Assembly (NCBI GenBank): GCA_963820035.1
Contig: CAWFYK010000008.1
Coordinates: 1 to 64,000 of the forward strand
Length of the DNA stretch: 64,000 nt
From: JAWWPG01 sp963820035
Lineage (GTDB): Bacteria; Actinomycetota; Actinomycetes; Propionibacteriales; Nocardioidaceae
Direction of reading: 5' to 3'
The notes under the pieces were generated by a model. That model made no database searches, was not told the DNA's origin, and was given only the letters and a program-made list of their open reading frames with translations. Shown here piece by piece: positions 25,031 to 33,504 of this stretch (positions are counted from its first letter, which is position 1; every line of letters begins with the position of its first letter). A program made the translations under genes and the position numbers.

Positions 25031-26361
25031 CGGGCCCGATCCGACAGGTTCTCTCGCCGCTCACGGCTGACGACTACATCACCGGGCACGGCGACCCGTC
25101 GTACGACGTCCACCACTACGACCTCACGCTCGACTACACGCTCGAGGGCAACCGGCTCGACGGCAAGGCCCGCATCGACGCGGTGGCCTTGGAGGACCTC
25201 AGCAAGCTCACCCTCGACCTCATCGGGCTCCGCGCCACCAAGGTGAGCATCGTCGGGATGGGTGTGGTCAAGCACAGCGCCCGCCGCGGCCGGCTGGTGC
25301 TGACGCCGAAGAACACCATCGCTGCGGGCCGCAAGTTCTCGGTGCTCGTCACCTACGGCGGCAGCCCACGGACCGTCGGCGACAAGACCTGGGAGGCGGG
25401 CTGGGAGGAGCTCACCGACGGGGTCATCGTCGCCGGCCAGCCCGGCGGGGCGCCGTCCTGGTTCCCCTGCAACGACCGGCCCAGCAACAAGGCCGGCTAT
25501 CGGATGACCATCACCGCGCCCTCCGACTACTACGTCATCGCGAACGGCAGGCTGGTCGGGAGGAAACGACGGGCCAGCGCGAACACGTGGGTCTACGACC
25601 AGCGCGCGCCGATGGCGTCATACCTCGCCACCGTGCAGATCGGGCGCTACGTCATCCAGCCGATCGCCTCGCGCCCGGTGAAGGTCCGGGCGGTCATCTC
25701 GGAACAGCTCGCGCCGGAGCTGGCCTCGGCGTTCGGCCGTCAGGCGGAGATGATGGCGTTGTTCGTCAAGCTCTTCGGCCCTTACCCGTTTGACGACTAC
25801 ACCGTGGTGGTCACTGACGACGACCTCGAGATTCCCCTTGAGGCGCAGGGCCTGTCGATCTTCGGCCGCAACTTCCTGAAGTCGAACTGGGACACCGTCC
25901 GGCTCGTCGCCCACGAGCTCGCCCACCAGTGGTTCGGGAACAGCCTCACCCTCGAGAGATGGCGCGACATCTGGCTGCACGAGGGCTTCGCCTGCTACTC
26001 CGAGTGGCTCTGGTCGCAGGAGTCCGGCATCCGGTCGACCCACGAACAGGCGCTCGAGCACTGGGGCCGACTCGCGCAGCTTCCGCAGGACCTCGTCGTC
26101 GGCGACCCCGGTCCGGAGCTGATGTTCGACGACCGCGTCTACAAGCGTGGAGCCCTTACCCTGCACGCGATCCGGCTCACCGTGGGCGAGAAGGCGTTCT
26201 TCGCCATGCTTCGAGGCTGGGTCGCCGCACACGTCCACGGCACCGTCACCACCGACGAGTTCATCGCCTACGCCTCGGACCAGACGGGCCACGACCTGGC
26301 CGAGCTGTGTGACAGCTGGCTCATGCAGAAAGGTCTGCCCTACCTGCCGCGCGAACGCTGA
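25027..26361 (+). CDS. M1 family metallopeptidase (aminopeptidase N-like)
   Basis: 444 residues. An N-terminal beta domain (DVHHYDLTLDYTLEG) is followed by the catalytic domain with the zinc motif HELAHQWFGNS (about 296-300) and the third ligand Glu in LHEGFACYSEW, 18 residues further. The exopeptidase motif is LEAQGLSIFG, the variant of GAMEN found in this short subfamily, which lacks the large C-terminal helical domain. No signal peptide is seen. The GTG overlaps the NRPS stop (GTGA), so the two proteins are made together; it could trim or recycle the polymer or its precursor. Its last 41 bases overlap the convergent phosphopantetheinyl transferase gene. Confidence 0.9.
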   Translation: MTGPIRQVLSPLTADDYITGHGDPSYDVHHYDLTLDYTLEGNRLDGKARIDAVALEDLSKLTLDLIGLRATKVSIVGMGVVKHSARRGRLVLTPKNTIAAGRKFSVLVTYGGSPRTVGDKTWEAGWEELTDGVIVAGQPGGAPSWFPCNDRPSNKAGYRMTITAPSDYYVIANGRLVGRKRRASANTWVYDQRAPMASYLATVQIGRYVIQPIASRPVKVRAVISEQLAPELASAFGRQAEMMALFVKLFGPYPFDDYTVVVTDDDLEIPLEAQGLSIFGRNFLKSNWDTVRLVAHELAHQWFGNSLTLERWRDIWLHEGFACYSEWLWSQESGIRSTHEQALEHWGRLAQLPQDLVVGDPGPELMFDDRVYKRGALTLHAIRLTVGEKAFFAMLRGWVAAHVHGTVTTDEFIAYASDQTGHDLAELCDSWLMQKGLPYLPRER

Positions 26362-27052
26362 GCCGAGGGCGCGCCCTGCTCAGCACCGTCAGGCAGGCGA
26401 CATAGGGCGCCTCGACTGTCACGTCGTACATCTGGATCGGCTGACGTGGACGGTTCGGGCCCTCCCACCGCACCAGGCTCGCGGGCAGGTCGGCGTCGCT
26501 GACGAGGAGGTGCCGTGGGTCCCGCCGCAGCCCTTCGCCGGTGGCCTTGAGGATCGACTCCTTGCGCACCCAGAGGATCGCGCGCTGCCGCTCGTCGGCT
26601 GCCTGTTCGTCGCGGTGGAGCACGACGCCGTCGTACCCCTCGAACGCGGCGCCGCCCGTCGGCTCGACGTCGACGCCGACCGGGCCGGCGTCGGTGAGGG
26701 CGACCAGCACGAGGTCGCCGCTGTGCGCGACGCTCACGTGCGGAGCGGGCTGTCCGCGGCTGACGCCGCACAGCGCCACGATCGGCTTGCCGTGGGCTTC
26801 GCCGCAGTGCCCGCAGGTCGTGGTCAGCTCGACCTGCTCCGGCTCGCAGCCCACCCACTTCCCGACCTCGAGCCGCAGAAGCGCTCGTCCGCTGACGAAA
26901 CGAGCGATGTCCGCCTGCCGGCGAAGCCGCCCGATCCGCGCGACCTCCCGCTCGTCGAGACACGACCTGAGCGCTGGGCTGTCCGCGCTGCGCGTCCAGG
27001 TGACGGTGACCTCCGACGGCGTACTCACGCAAGCAACGTACTCCGCGCTCAC
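26321..27052 (-). CDS. 4'-phosphopantetheinyl transferase, Sfp-like
   Basis: 243 residues from a GTG at 27052, chosen because GGGAGG lies five bases upstream; a second GTG at 27028 is possible. Family motifs are RFVSGRALLRLEVGKWVG, the metal-binding GVDVEP and WVRKESILKATGEGL. A cysteine pair sits in the middle (TTCGHCGEAHGKP), as in the PptT/Sfp proteins of actinobacteria. It transfers phosphopantetheine from CoA to a carrier-protein serine. The convergent NRPS/peptidase pair has one such serine, so this enzyme probably activates it. Confidence 0.9.
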   Translation of the reverse strand: MSAEYVACVSTPSEVTVTWTRSADSPALRSCLDEREVARIGRLRRQADIARFVSGRALLRLEVGKWVGCEPEQVELTTTCGHCGEAHGKPIVALCGVSRGQPAPHVSVAHSGDLVLVALTDAGPVGVDVEPTGGAAFEGYDGVVLHRDEQAADERQRAILWVRKESILKATGEGLRRDPRHLLVSDADLPASLVRWEGPNRPRQPIQMYDVTVEAPYVACLTVLSRARPRLSVRAAGRADLSA

Positions 27053-27458
27053 GGGGCCTCCCACGTCGCGCTTCGAGCTGCTCGGCCACCCGCTCTCATC
27101 GAGGCGCGCTGGTGTCGCCACGCAGCGGACATTGCACCGAGCGTCATGTCACCAGCGGAATAGTATGCCGGTGGCGGCATACGACTGGCACTCTGGGAAT
27201 GGGCCGGCAGGCCTCAGCCGGACCGGTCAGCGCGCTGGTCGCTACCGACGAGAATCAGAGACGGGCCCTTCCTGGACGAGCCCACGACTGGACGCCAGCG
27301 CTGCGCCCCGGCGCGCGCGCCGAGGCTCCGCTCTCGCCGTTGGGGTGCACCAGTCGATTCGGTCAGGAATCGAGAAGCGTCGCGATGTCTTCCGGCCTAG
27401 CCTTCTTCGAAAGGCCGGCATCAACACCGTGAAACCAAGCGTCGAGAGGAACCCGAAA
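27053..27458. other. Intergenic region with two hairpins, no gene seen
   Basis: 406 bases between divergent genes. A perfect 8-bp stem GTATGCCG-GTGG-CGGCATAC lies at 27163-27182, in front of the phosphopantetheinyl transferase. CCGGCCT/AGGCCGG at 27392-27418 lies before the DUF1801 gene. Open frames here lack protein character. The first hairpin could be an operator. Confidence 0.45.
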
Positions 27459-27908
27459 ATGCCCGCAAAGACTGCCCGGAAGGAATCAGACGGCTTCAGT
27501 GCCGAGGAGCGTGCTGCCATGAAGGAGCGTGCCGCCGAGCTGCGCGCCGAAGGCAAGAAGGGCGCCAAGAAGGCAGACGGCCTACAGGCCGTCCTGGACG
27601 CGGTCGAGAAGATGGGACCGGAGGACCGGGCCCTCGCCGAGCGGGTGCACATGGCGGTGACCGCCACCGCCCCGGACCTGTCGCCGAAGACCTGGTACGG
27701 GATGCCCGCCTATGCCAACGAGGATGGCAAGGTTGTCGTCTTCTTCCAGGACTCCGGCAAGTTCAAGTATCGGTACTCGACCCTCGGCTTCCAGGACGCG
27801 GCGAACCTCGACGACGGCGATCTGTGGCCGGTGTCGTACGCGATCACGACGTGGAGTCCGACGGTCGAGAAGAAGGTCGTTGCCTTGGTGAAGGCAGCCG
27901 TCTCCTGA
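27459..27908 (+). CDS. DUF1801/YdhG-like protein
   Basis: 149 residues. A charged lysine-rich N-terminus (PAKTARKESDGFSAEERAAM to KKGAKKADG) precedes the compact DUF1801 domain (GLQAVLDAVEKMGPEDRALA, TWYGMPAYANEDGKVVVFFQ, FKYRYSTLGF). The family includes proteins described as iron chaperones (Fra/YdhG-like), but function in actinobacteria is not established. GAGAGGA lies eight bases before the ATG. It stands alone between divergent and co-directional neighbours. Confidence 0.82.
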   Translation: MPAKTARKESDGFSAEERAAMKERAAELRAEGKKGAKKADGLQAVLDAVEKMGPEDRALAERVHMAVTATAPDLSPKTWYGMPAYANEDGKVVVFFQDSGKFKYRYSTLGFQDAANLDDGDLWPVSYAITTWSPTVEKKVVALVKAAVS

Positions 27909-27957
27909 TCGACGGGCGCTCCCACTCACCTGGGCGGTCGATGTGGTGAGATGGGGT

Positions 27958-28701
27958 ATGTCCAAAGGGCAGCTCTACGACACCATCGGAGCGACCTACA
28001 CCGTGACGCGTCGTACCGAACCGCGGATCGCGGCTCGGATCTGGGCCGCCCTGGGCGATGCGCGCACGGTGCTGAATGTCGGAGCGGGCACCGGGTCCTA
28101 CGAGCCCGCCGACCGCCAGGTGCTCGCGGTGGAGCCGGCTGCGCTGATGCGTTCGCAGCGCCTCCCGGATGCGGCACCATGCCTGGCGGGATCTGCCGAA
28201 ACCCTGCCGTTCGACGACCAGTCCTTCGACGCCGCCATGGCTGTGTGCACGATTCACCACTGGCAGGACCCGATCGGCGGCCTGCGCGAGATGCGGCGTG
28301 TTGCTCGACGCGTGGTGGTGTTCCTGTTCGACACCAGTGACCCGGACCAGTTCTGGCTCACCCGTGACTACCTGCCCGAGTTCGCTGACCTGCGAGGTCG
28401 CAGGATCCTGGCCGCGCCGACCGAGCTGACCGGCGCCATCGGAGCCCGGATGGAACCGGTGCCGATCCCCTGGGACTGCGCCGATGGCTTCTTCGAGGCC
28501 TACTGGCGCCGGCCGGAGGCATACCTGGACGAGCAGGTCCGCCGCGGGATCTCGGTCTGGGACGCGGTCGGGGCTGACGCGGAGCAGCGGGCGGTCGACA
28601 GTCTCCGAGCCGACCTCGCATCCGGTCGGTGGGTCGAACGCAACCGCGACCTCGTAGCTCTCGATGAGGCAGACCTCGGCGCCCGCCTGCTGATCACCTG
28701 A
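27958..28701 (+). CDS. Class I SAM-dependent methyltransferase
   Basis: 247 residues with a Rossmann methyltransferase core: motif I VLNVGAGTGSYEP, an acidic residue at the end of strand 2 in LAVEPAALM, SAETLPFDDQSFDAAMAV with HHW, and a REMRRVARRVVVFLFD strand. Substrate unknown; the small-molecule UbiE-like pattern is common. The ATG at 27958 is the start that leaves a standard N-terminus (SKGQLYDTIGATYTVTR). Its last eight bases overlap the convergent sigma-factor gene. Confidence 0.88.
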   Translation: MSKGQLYDTIGATYTVTRRTEPRIAARIWAALGDARTVLNVGAGTGSYEPADRQVLAVEPAALMRSQRLPDAAPCLAGSAETLPFDDQSFDAAMAVCTIHHWQDPIGGLREMRRVARRVVVFLFDTSDPDQFWLTRDYLPEFADLRGRRILAAPTELTGAIGARMEPVPIPWDCADGFFEAYWRRPEAYLDEQVRRGISVWDAVGADAEQRAVDSLRADLASGRWVERNRDLVALDEADLGARLLIT

Positions 28702-29977
28702 CGCGCGTCAGGTTGAGTTCAGCCCGGCGGTGCAGGACTGCACGCTCGCTCTCGTTTCTCGTGCTCGCGGCCGCCTTGGTGAACGCCTCGTATGCCTGCG
28801 CGTGGAGCCCGGCTCTCTCGAGCAGGTCACCGCGCACGCTCGGTACGAGGGGTGAGTCGCCGAGGGCAGCTGCGTCCAGCTCGTCCAGGACGGCTAGCCC
28901 CGCGTCCGGACCGAACGCCCGCCCGTGCGCGACCGCCCGGTTCACCTCCACGACCGGTCCCGGTGCGGCAGTGGCCAGGACGTCGTAAAGAGCCGCGATC
29001 CGGCGCCAGTTCGTGTCCTCGGCACGCGCCGCGCGGCCGTGCTGGGCGGCGATCGAGGCCTGCACGACGTACTTCCCGACCGGCTTCCCGCGCGCGGCGA
29101 GCAGTTCAGCCTGGTGCAGGGCGTCCATCCCCCGCCGGATCAGCAGGTGGTCCCACCTCTTCCGGTCTTGTGCCTCCAGCAGGACCGGCATGCCCTCCTC
29201 ATCGAGTCGGGCCGCCATCCGCGAGCCCTGGATCTCCAGCAGCGCCTGCAGACCGAGCACCTCGGGCTCGTCGGGAGCGACGGCGGCCAGCATGCGCGCG
29301 AGCCGCATCGCCTCGTTCGCCAGGTCGGGGCGCATCCAGTCCTCGCCGGCGGTGGCGGTGTAGCCCTCGTTGAAGATCAGGTAGATCACGGCCATCACAT
29401 CGTCGAGGCGCCTGGTCCGCTCCGGCCCCGTTGGCAGCTCGAACTCGGCGTGAGCCTCGGACAGTGTCTTCTTGGCTCGCGAGATGCGCTGGCCCATGGT
29501 GGATTCGGTGGCCAGAAACCCGCGAGCGATCTCGGCGGTGGTGAGTCCTCCGACCAGACGCAGCGTCAGCGCGGCCCGGGACTCGGCCGTCAGGCAGGGA
29601 TGGCAGGACAAGAAGATGAGCCGCAGAACGTCGTCCTCGATGTAGTCGACCTGGCCGTCGAAGTCGGGCATCTCCTCCTCCTCTCTCCCACGGGCGGGTT
29701 CGAGCTCCGCGATCTTGCGGCGAAGGGTGTCGGCGCGCCGGAAATGGTCGATGCCGCGCCGCTTCGCGGTGGTCATCAGCCACCCGATCGGGTTATCCGG
29801 GACGCCGTCAGCTGGCCACTGCTCGAGCGCGGCCACGAGTGCGTCCTGCGCCAAGTCCTCGGCGAGGTCCACATCACGGGTCATCCGGGTGAGAGCGCCG
29901 ACGAGGCGGGCCGACTCGGCCCGCCACGCAGCGAAGATGGCCTCGGACGTGTCGTCAGTTCTGGTTCTCGCCGGCAC
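28694..29977 (-). CDS. ECF42-type sigma factor with long C-terminal TPR-like domain
   Basis: 427 residues. Region 2 is LTRMTRDVDLAEDLAQDALV with WLMTTAKRRGIDHFRR; region 4 is LRLVGGLTTAEIARGFLATE with STMGQRISRAKKTL. The long C-terminal part (about 190-427) carries NEGYTATAGEDWMRPDLANE and RGMDALHQAELLAARGKPVG, typical of the ECF42 group with DUF6596 and TPR-like repeats. ECF42 factors have no classical anti-sigma factor and are linked to DGPF (YCII) proteins; exactly such a gene follows upstream at 30001-30375 in the same orientation, 23 bases away. Confidence 0.92.
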   Translation of the reverse strand: MPARTRTDDTSEAIFAAWRAESARLVGALTRMTRDVDLAEDLAQDALVAALEQWPADGVPDNPIGWLMTTAKRRGIDHFRRADTLRRKIAELEPARGREEEEMPDFDGQVDYIEDDVLRLIFLSCHPCLTAESRAALTLRLVGGLTTAEIARGFLATESTMGQRISRAKKTLSEAHAEFELPTGPERTRRLDDVMAVIYLIFNEGYTATAGEDWMRPDLANEAMRLARMLAAVAPDEPEVLGLQALLEIQGSRMAARLDEEGMPVLLEAQDRKRWDHLLIRRGMDALHQAELLAARGKPVGKYVVQASIAAQHGRAARAEDTNWRRIAALYDVLATAAPGPVVEVNRAVAHGRAFGPDAGLAVLDELDAAALGDSPLVPSVRGDLLERAGLHAQAYEAFTKAAASTRNESERAVLHRRAELNLTRVR

Positions 29978-30000
29978 GCTGCCAGCGTAGTGAGTCCGGC

Positions 30001-30375
30001 TCAGTCGCCGGGCGTCTCCGGGCCGGTGGAGATCTGGCGCAGGGTCGCGATCACGGTGACCTCGGGCCAGTACTTCGCGTGCAGCTCGGCGAACTCCCGC
30101 TGATCGGCCACGGCCTCCTCGAGAGAGTCGTACTGCATGATGGCCCAGCCACCGACGACCTCCTTGGCTTCGGCGTAGGGTCCGTCGACCCGGCTGACCT
30201 CGCCCTGGCGGACCACGAAGTTCACGGCGTCCTCAGTCCCGTAGAGACCGCCGCCGTCGAGGAAGACACCCTTGGCGGCCCGTTCGCCGATGTGAGAGTC
30301 CATCGCGTCGAACAGCGCCTGCGGCGGCGTACCGACGCCCTCTTCCATCCTCACGAATCCCATGAAACGCGGCAT
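30001..30375 (-). CDS. DGPF/YCII-related protein, partner of the ECF42 sigma factor
   Basis: 124 residues with the YCII fold: PRFMGFVRMEEGVGTPP at the start, VDGPYAEAKEVVGGWAIMQY with the family DGP(Y/F)-E-K motif, and a C-terminal VIATLRQI. Proteins of this type accompany ECF42 sigma factors and are often the regulon's main target; their chemistry is not known. The ATG at 30375 has AGGAGT seven bases upstream. The gene precedes the sigma factor in one transcript. Confidence 0.9.
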   Translation of the reverse strand: MPRFMGFVRMEEGVGTPPQALFDAMDSHIGERAAKGVFLDGGGLYGTEDAVNFVVRQGEVSRVDGPYAEAKEVVGGWAIMQYDSLEEAVADQREFAELHAKYWPEVTVIATLRQISTGPETPGD

Positions 30376-30527
30376 CTTGATCACTCCTACTGGGTTGCTG
30401 GCGAGTTGCTTCTCGCACGTACGTCGAACGGCCGCCGGGCTCTTCGACATCGACATCGACGTTCCATCAAAAGATTCTCCACCCACCGCGGACGTCTCGA
30501 TGGGATCCGGGGCCGCGGTCTTATCGG

Positions 30528-30600
30528 AGCCGCCTATCGGAATCGAACCGATGACCTTCTCATTACGAGTGAGACGCTCTACCGACTGAGCTAAGGCGGC
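30528..30600 (-). tRNA. tRNA-Thr (anticodon CGT)
   Basis: A complete cloverleaf reads on the minus strand: acceptor GCCGCCT/AGGCGGC, D-arm AGCTCAGTCGGTAGAGC, anticodon stem TCTCA/TGAGA with loop CTCGTAA (anticodon CGT, codon ACG), and T-arm GTTCGATTC. The discriminator base is T. CCA is not encoded. Confidence 0.95.
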
Positions 30601-30754
30601 GCTGACCTCGCGCGCAAGGCCGACGGGAGAGGTTACCAACTCCCGCTCGGGCGACCCAAATCGCACCCCGGCGCGCGCGCACCCTCGACAGCGTCCGCCC
30701 CCGCGGACGTCCGAGCCCGTACGACGAGCGAATCCCGAAGGCCGGCCGTCGGGC

Positions 30755-31714
30755 TCAGCGGCGGCGGCCGCGGGGCTTGAGCTGCACGGTCGGCATCGGC
30801 GGTGCCGCGAGCCGGTCGCCATGGAACCCGGCGACGGTGCCGAACTGGTCGCCGCCCCCGTCGTTCCAGACCCGGCGGAACGCAACGATCTCCTCGTGGG
30901 AGCGGCCGATGAAGTTCCACCACATCACCACCTTCTCGGTGAACGGCGCGCCGCCGAGCAGGAACGCCCTCCCGGACCCGGAGAGCGCCACGGTGTCTCG
31001 ATGCCCGCCGAGGTAGCAGATCTCGCTGGGCGCGAGCGGCTGCCCTTCGACTCGCACGTCGCCGTCGATTGCGAGCACACCGTGCTCGAAGTCCTCGCGC
31101 ACCGGCAGTGAGACGCTGCCGCTGAGCGTCAGCTCGGCACCCAGCAGCGGGCTGAAGCACTGGGCCGGTGAGGTGGCGCCCAGCAGCTCGCCCACGACGA
31201 CGGTGGCGCGCAGGCCGGGTCGCTCGAGCACCGGGAGCTCCCGGTACTGGGTGAAGTCACGCGGTGCCTCGTCGCGGCCGGGCGACGGCAGCGCCACCCA
31301 GAGCTGGAGGCCGTGGAGGAGTGCGGTGTGCCCCGGCGGGGACTCCTCGGAGTGGGCGATTCCCGGTCCGGACGTCATCAGGTTGAGCTGGCCGGGACGC
31401 ACCACGGCGTCGTTTCCGAGGCTGTCGCGGTGCTGGATCTCTCCCGACAGGAGCCAGCTCACCGTCTGGAGACCGCTGTGCGGGTGCGGTGGCACCCACA
31501 TCCCGACCTCACCCGAGATGTCCTCGGGGCCGTAGTGGTCGACGAAGCACCACGCGCCGATCATCCGCCTGTCACGGTTCGGCAGCCCGCGCCGTACCTG
31601 CTGGTGGGGTCCGAGGAAGACCGTCCGCGGTCGCAGCAGCTCGATCACCGGGGCGAGGTCGTCGACCTGTCCGCCGCAGTCCGTCACCTCGACGGAGGCG
31701 TCGAGGTTGCTCAC
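30755..31714 (-). CDS. Pirin family protein
   Basis: 319 residues, a bicupin. The N-terminal cupin has metal ligands in MWVPPHPHSGLQTVSWLLSG (two His) and EIQHRDSLGNDAVVRPGQLN, with GPGIAHSEE. The second cupin ends in FLLGGAPFTEKVVMWWNFIG, a pirin hallmark. Members include quercetin dioxygenases and redox-sensing iron proteins; which applies is unclear. The GTG at 31714 is the first start that keeps only family sequence. It is 28 bases downstream of a secreted peptidase gene, possibly co-transcribed. Confidence 0.9.
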   Translation of the reverse strand: MSNLDASVEVTDCGGQVDDLAPVIELLRPRTVFLGPHQQVRRGLPNRDRRMIGAWCFVDHYGPEDISGEVGMWVPPHPHSGLQTVSWLLSGEIQHRDSLGNDAVVRPGQLNLMTSGPGIAHSEESPPGHTALLHGLQLWVALPSPGRDEAPRDFTQYRELPVLERPGLRATVVVGELLGATSPAQCFSPLLGAELTLSGSVSLPVREDFEHGVLAIDGDVRVEGQPLAPSEICYLGGHRDTVALSGSGRAFLLGGAPFTEKVVMWWNFIGRSHEEIVAFRRVWNDGGGDQFGTVAGFHGDRLAAPPMPTVQLKPRGRRR

Positions 31715-31742
31715 AGCTGCGACGCCGGCGGTTGCGACATGG

Positions 31743-33359
31743 TCAGCACATCGTGCCCTTCGCCGGCACCGTCCCATTGACGAAGTAGTTGTCCACGGCA
31801 TTTCGGATGCACTCGTTGCCGCTGTTGTACGCCGTGTGTCCGTCGCCGTCCCGGCTCAAGAGGACGCCGCTGTCCAGCTCCTTGGACAGCCGCACCGCCT
31901 GTTGGTACGGCGTCGCCGGGTCGCGCGTGGTGCCAACCACGACGATCGGCTTCGCACCAGGCGCCGAGTAGTCGGGCGTCGGGAGCGTGGAGCGCACCGG
32001 CCAGTGGGAGCAGCCGTAGGAGAACCAGGTGGCGACCGGGCCGAACACCGGCGATGCCTTCAGGAACGCTGCCCGATGCGCCTCTTCCTGCGCGATCGAC
32101 TCATGCAGCGGGTCGTCCAGACAGCTGACGGCAGATTGTGCCTCGAGCGCGTTGTCGGAGTAGTGACCGTTGGGATCACGATCGGTGTACTGGTCGGACA
32201 GGTAGAGCAACGTGTCGCCGTTGCCTGCCAGGGCTTGCTCGAGCGCCTGGGTCTCGTAGGGCCAGCTCTGTTTGCTATAGAGCGGCAGGATGATGCCGAG
32301 GAACGCTAGTCCCTCGGTGAGCCGGCGACCGCTGCTGGTGGGCAGTGGATGGGCGTCGATCTGCTTCAGGAGGGCGATCAGCCGCTGCTGAGCAACGGCG
32401 ACGCTGCTGCCCAACGGGCAGTTCCCACCCGCGACACAGTCGGCGAGATAACTGGTGAGGGCGGTCTGGAAGCCTTTGGTCTGCCCGATGTTGGAAGCGT
32501 ATGTCGAGGCCTCCGGGTCCACGGCACCGTCGAGCACCATGCGGTTGACCCGCGTCGGGAACAGCGCGGCGTAGGTCGTGCCGAGGAAGGTGCCGTAGGA
32601 GGCTCCATACATGTTGAACGACGGGTCCTTGACCACGGCTCGGAGAATGTCCATGTCGCGAGCCGCCTCGATCGTCGACACGTGAGATAGCAGCGGCCCG
32701 GACTCGTTCACGCATCCCCGGGTGAAGGCGGCCCACGTCTTCGCCATGGCGTGAATCTCGGTGGGGGTGTCCGGGGACGGGTCAGCCGCCTCGTAGGCGT
32801 CCATCTGCTTGTCACTGATGCAGCGGACGGGCGTGCTCTGGCCGACCCCGCGAGGATCGAAGCCCAGGACGTCATAGACATTGGTGACGCTGGCGTCGAG
32901 GTCGATGAAGTCGAGGAAGTTGATGCCGGACTGTCCCGGTCCGCCGGGGTTGATGAAAAGCGTGCCGACCTTGTTCGCCTGGTCGCGCGCCGGCTGCAGC
33001 TTGGCCTTGATCGTGATGGCCTGCCCGTCCGGGTGGCGGTAGTCCAGAGGCACCCAGATCGAAGCACACGTGTCGCCGCCGCCGCAGTCGCTCCAGGTCA
33101 CCTGCTGGTGGTAGAAGCGGGCGAGACCAGTTCCCGGTGGGCCCTGACCGAAGCCGGCCGGCAGCCCCGAGCCGGGGGCCGGCGTCGGCGAGGACGACCG
33201 TGCGCTCGGTGGCGTCGTCGCCGGCGCGGCCCCCGGAGGCTGCCGACTCGGCGATGTCGACGTACCTCCGTCCGCGATGCCCTGGGCCGCCCCGCAGCCG
33301 GCCAGCAGCCCGACCACCGCGACGGCGGCGGCAGACCGGAGACCTCGACTACGTCGCAT
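31743..33359 (-). CDS. Secreted alpha/beta hydrolase, tripeptidyl aminopeptidase-like lipoprotein
   Basis: 538 residues. The lipoprotein signal peptide is RGLRSAAAVAVVGLLAGC with the lipidated Cys at position 22, followed by a Ser/Pro/Thr-rich spacer (to about 70). The alpha/beta-hydrolase fold has oxyanion-region motif NPGGPGQSG, nucleophile elbow MYGASYGTFLG, and C-terminal TAP-like domain with VVVGTTRDPATPY and catalytic His in GDGHTAY. It resembles the SlpD/SlpE/CaeA family of cell-surface peptidases that remove N-terminal peptides from extracellular substrates. The ATG at 33359 is preferred, with GAAGGG about nine bases upstream and the signal peptide at once. Confidence 0.9.
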   Translation of the reverse strand: MRRSRGLRSAAAVAVVGLLAGCGAAQGIADGGTSTSPSRQPPGAAPATTPPSARSSSPTPAPGSGLPAGFGQGPPGTGLARFYHQQVTWSDCGGGDTCASIWVPLDYRHPDGQAITIKAKLQPARDQANKVGTLFINPGGPGQSGINFLDFIDLDASVTNVYDVLGFDPRGVGQSTPVRCISDKQMDAYEAADPSPDTPTEIHAMAKTWAAFTRGCVNESGPLLSHVSTIEAARDMDILRAVVKDPSFNMYGASYGTFLGTTYAALFPTRVNRMVLDGAVDPEASTYASNIGQTKGFQTALTSYLADCVAGGNCPLGSSVAVAQQRLIALLKQIDAHPLPTSSGRRLTEGLAFLGIILPLYSKQSWPYETQALEQALAGNGDTLLYLSDQYTDRDPNGHYSDNALEAQSAVSCLDDPLHESIAQEEAHRAAFLKASPVFGPVATWFSYGCSHWPVRSTLPTPDYSAPGAKPIVVVGTTRDPATPYQQAVRLSKELDSGVLLSRDGDGHTAYNSGNECIRNAVDNYFVNGTVPAKGTMC

Positions 33360-33504
33360 GCGGCGGTGCCCTTCGTCAAAGCGGCCGGGCATGATGCCCG
33401 GTCATCTCGACAACAACCCTACGTCGCAGTTCGACGTGGACCAGCGCGTCGTCCACCGGGATCGGCGACTCAGGGCCAACCCCGGCGCCTCCGCGGTGAG
33501 CCGG

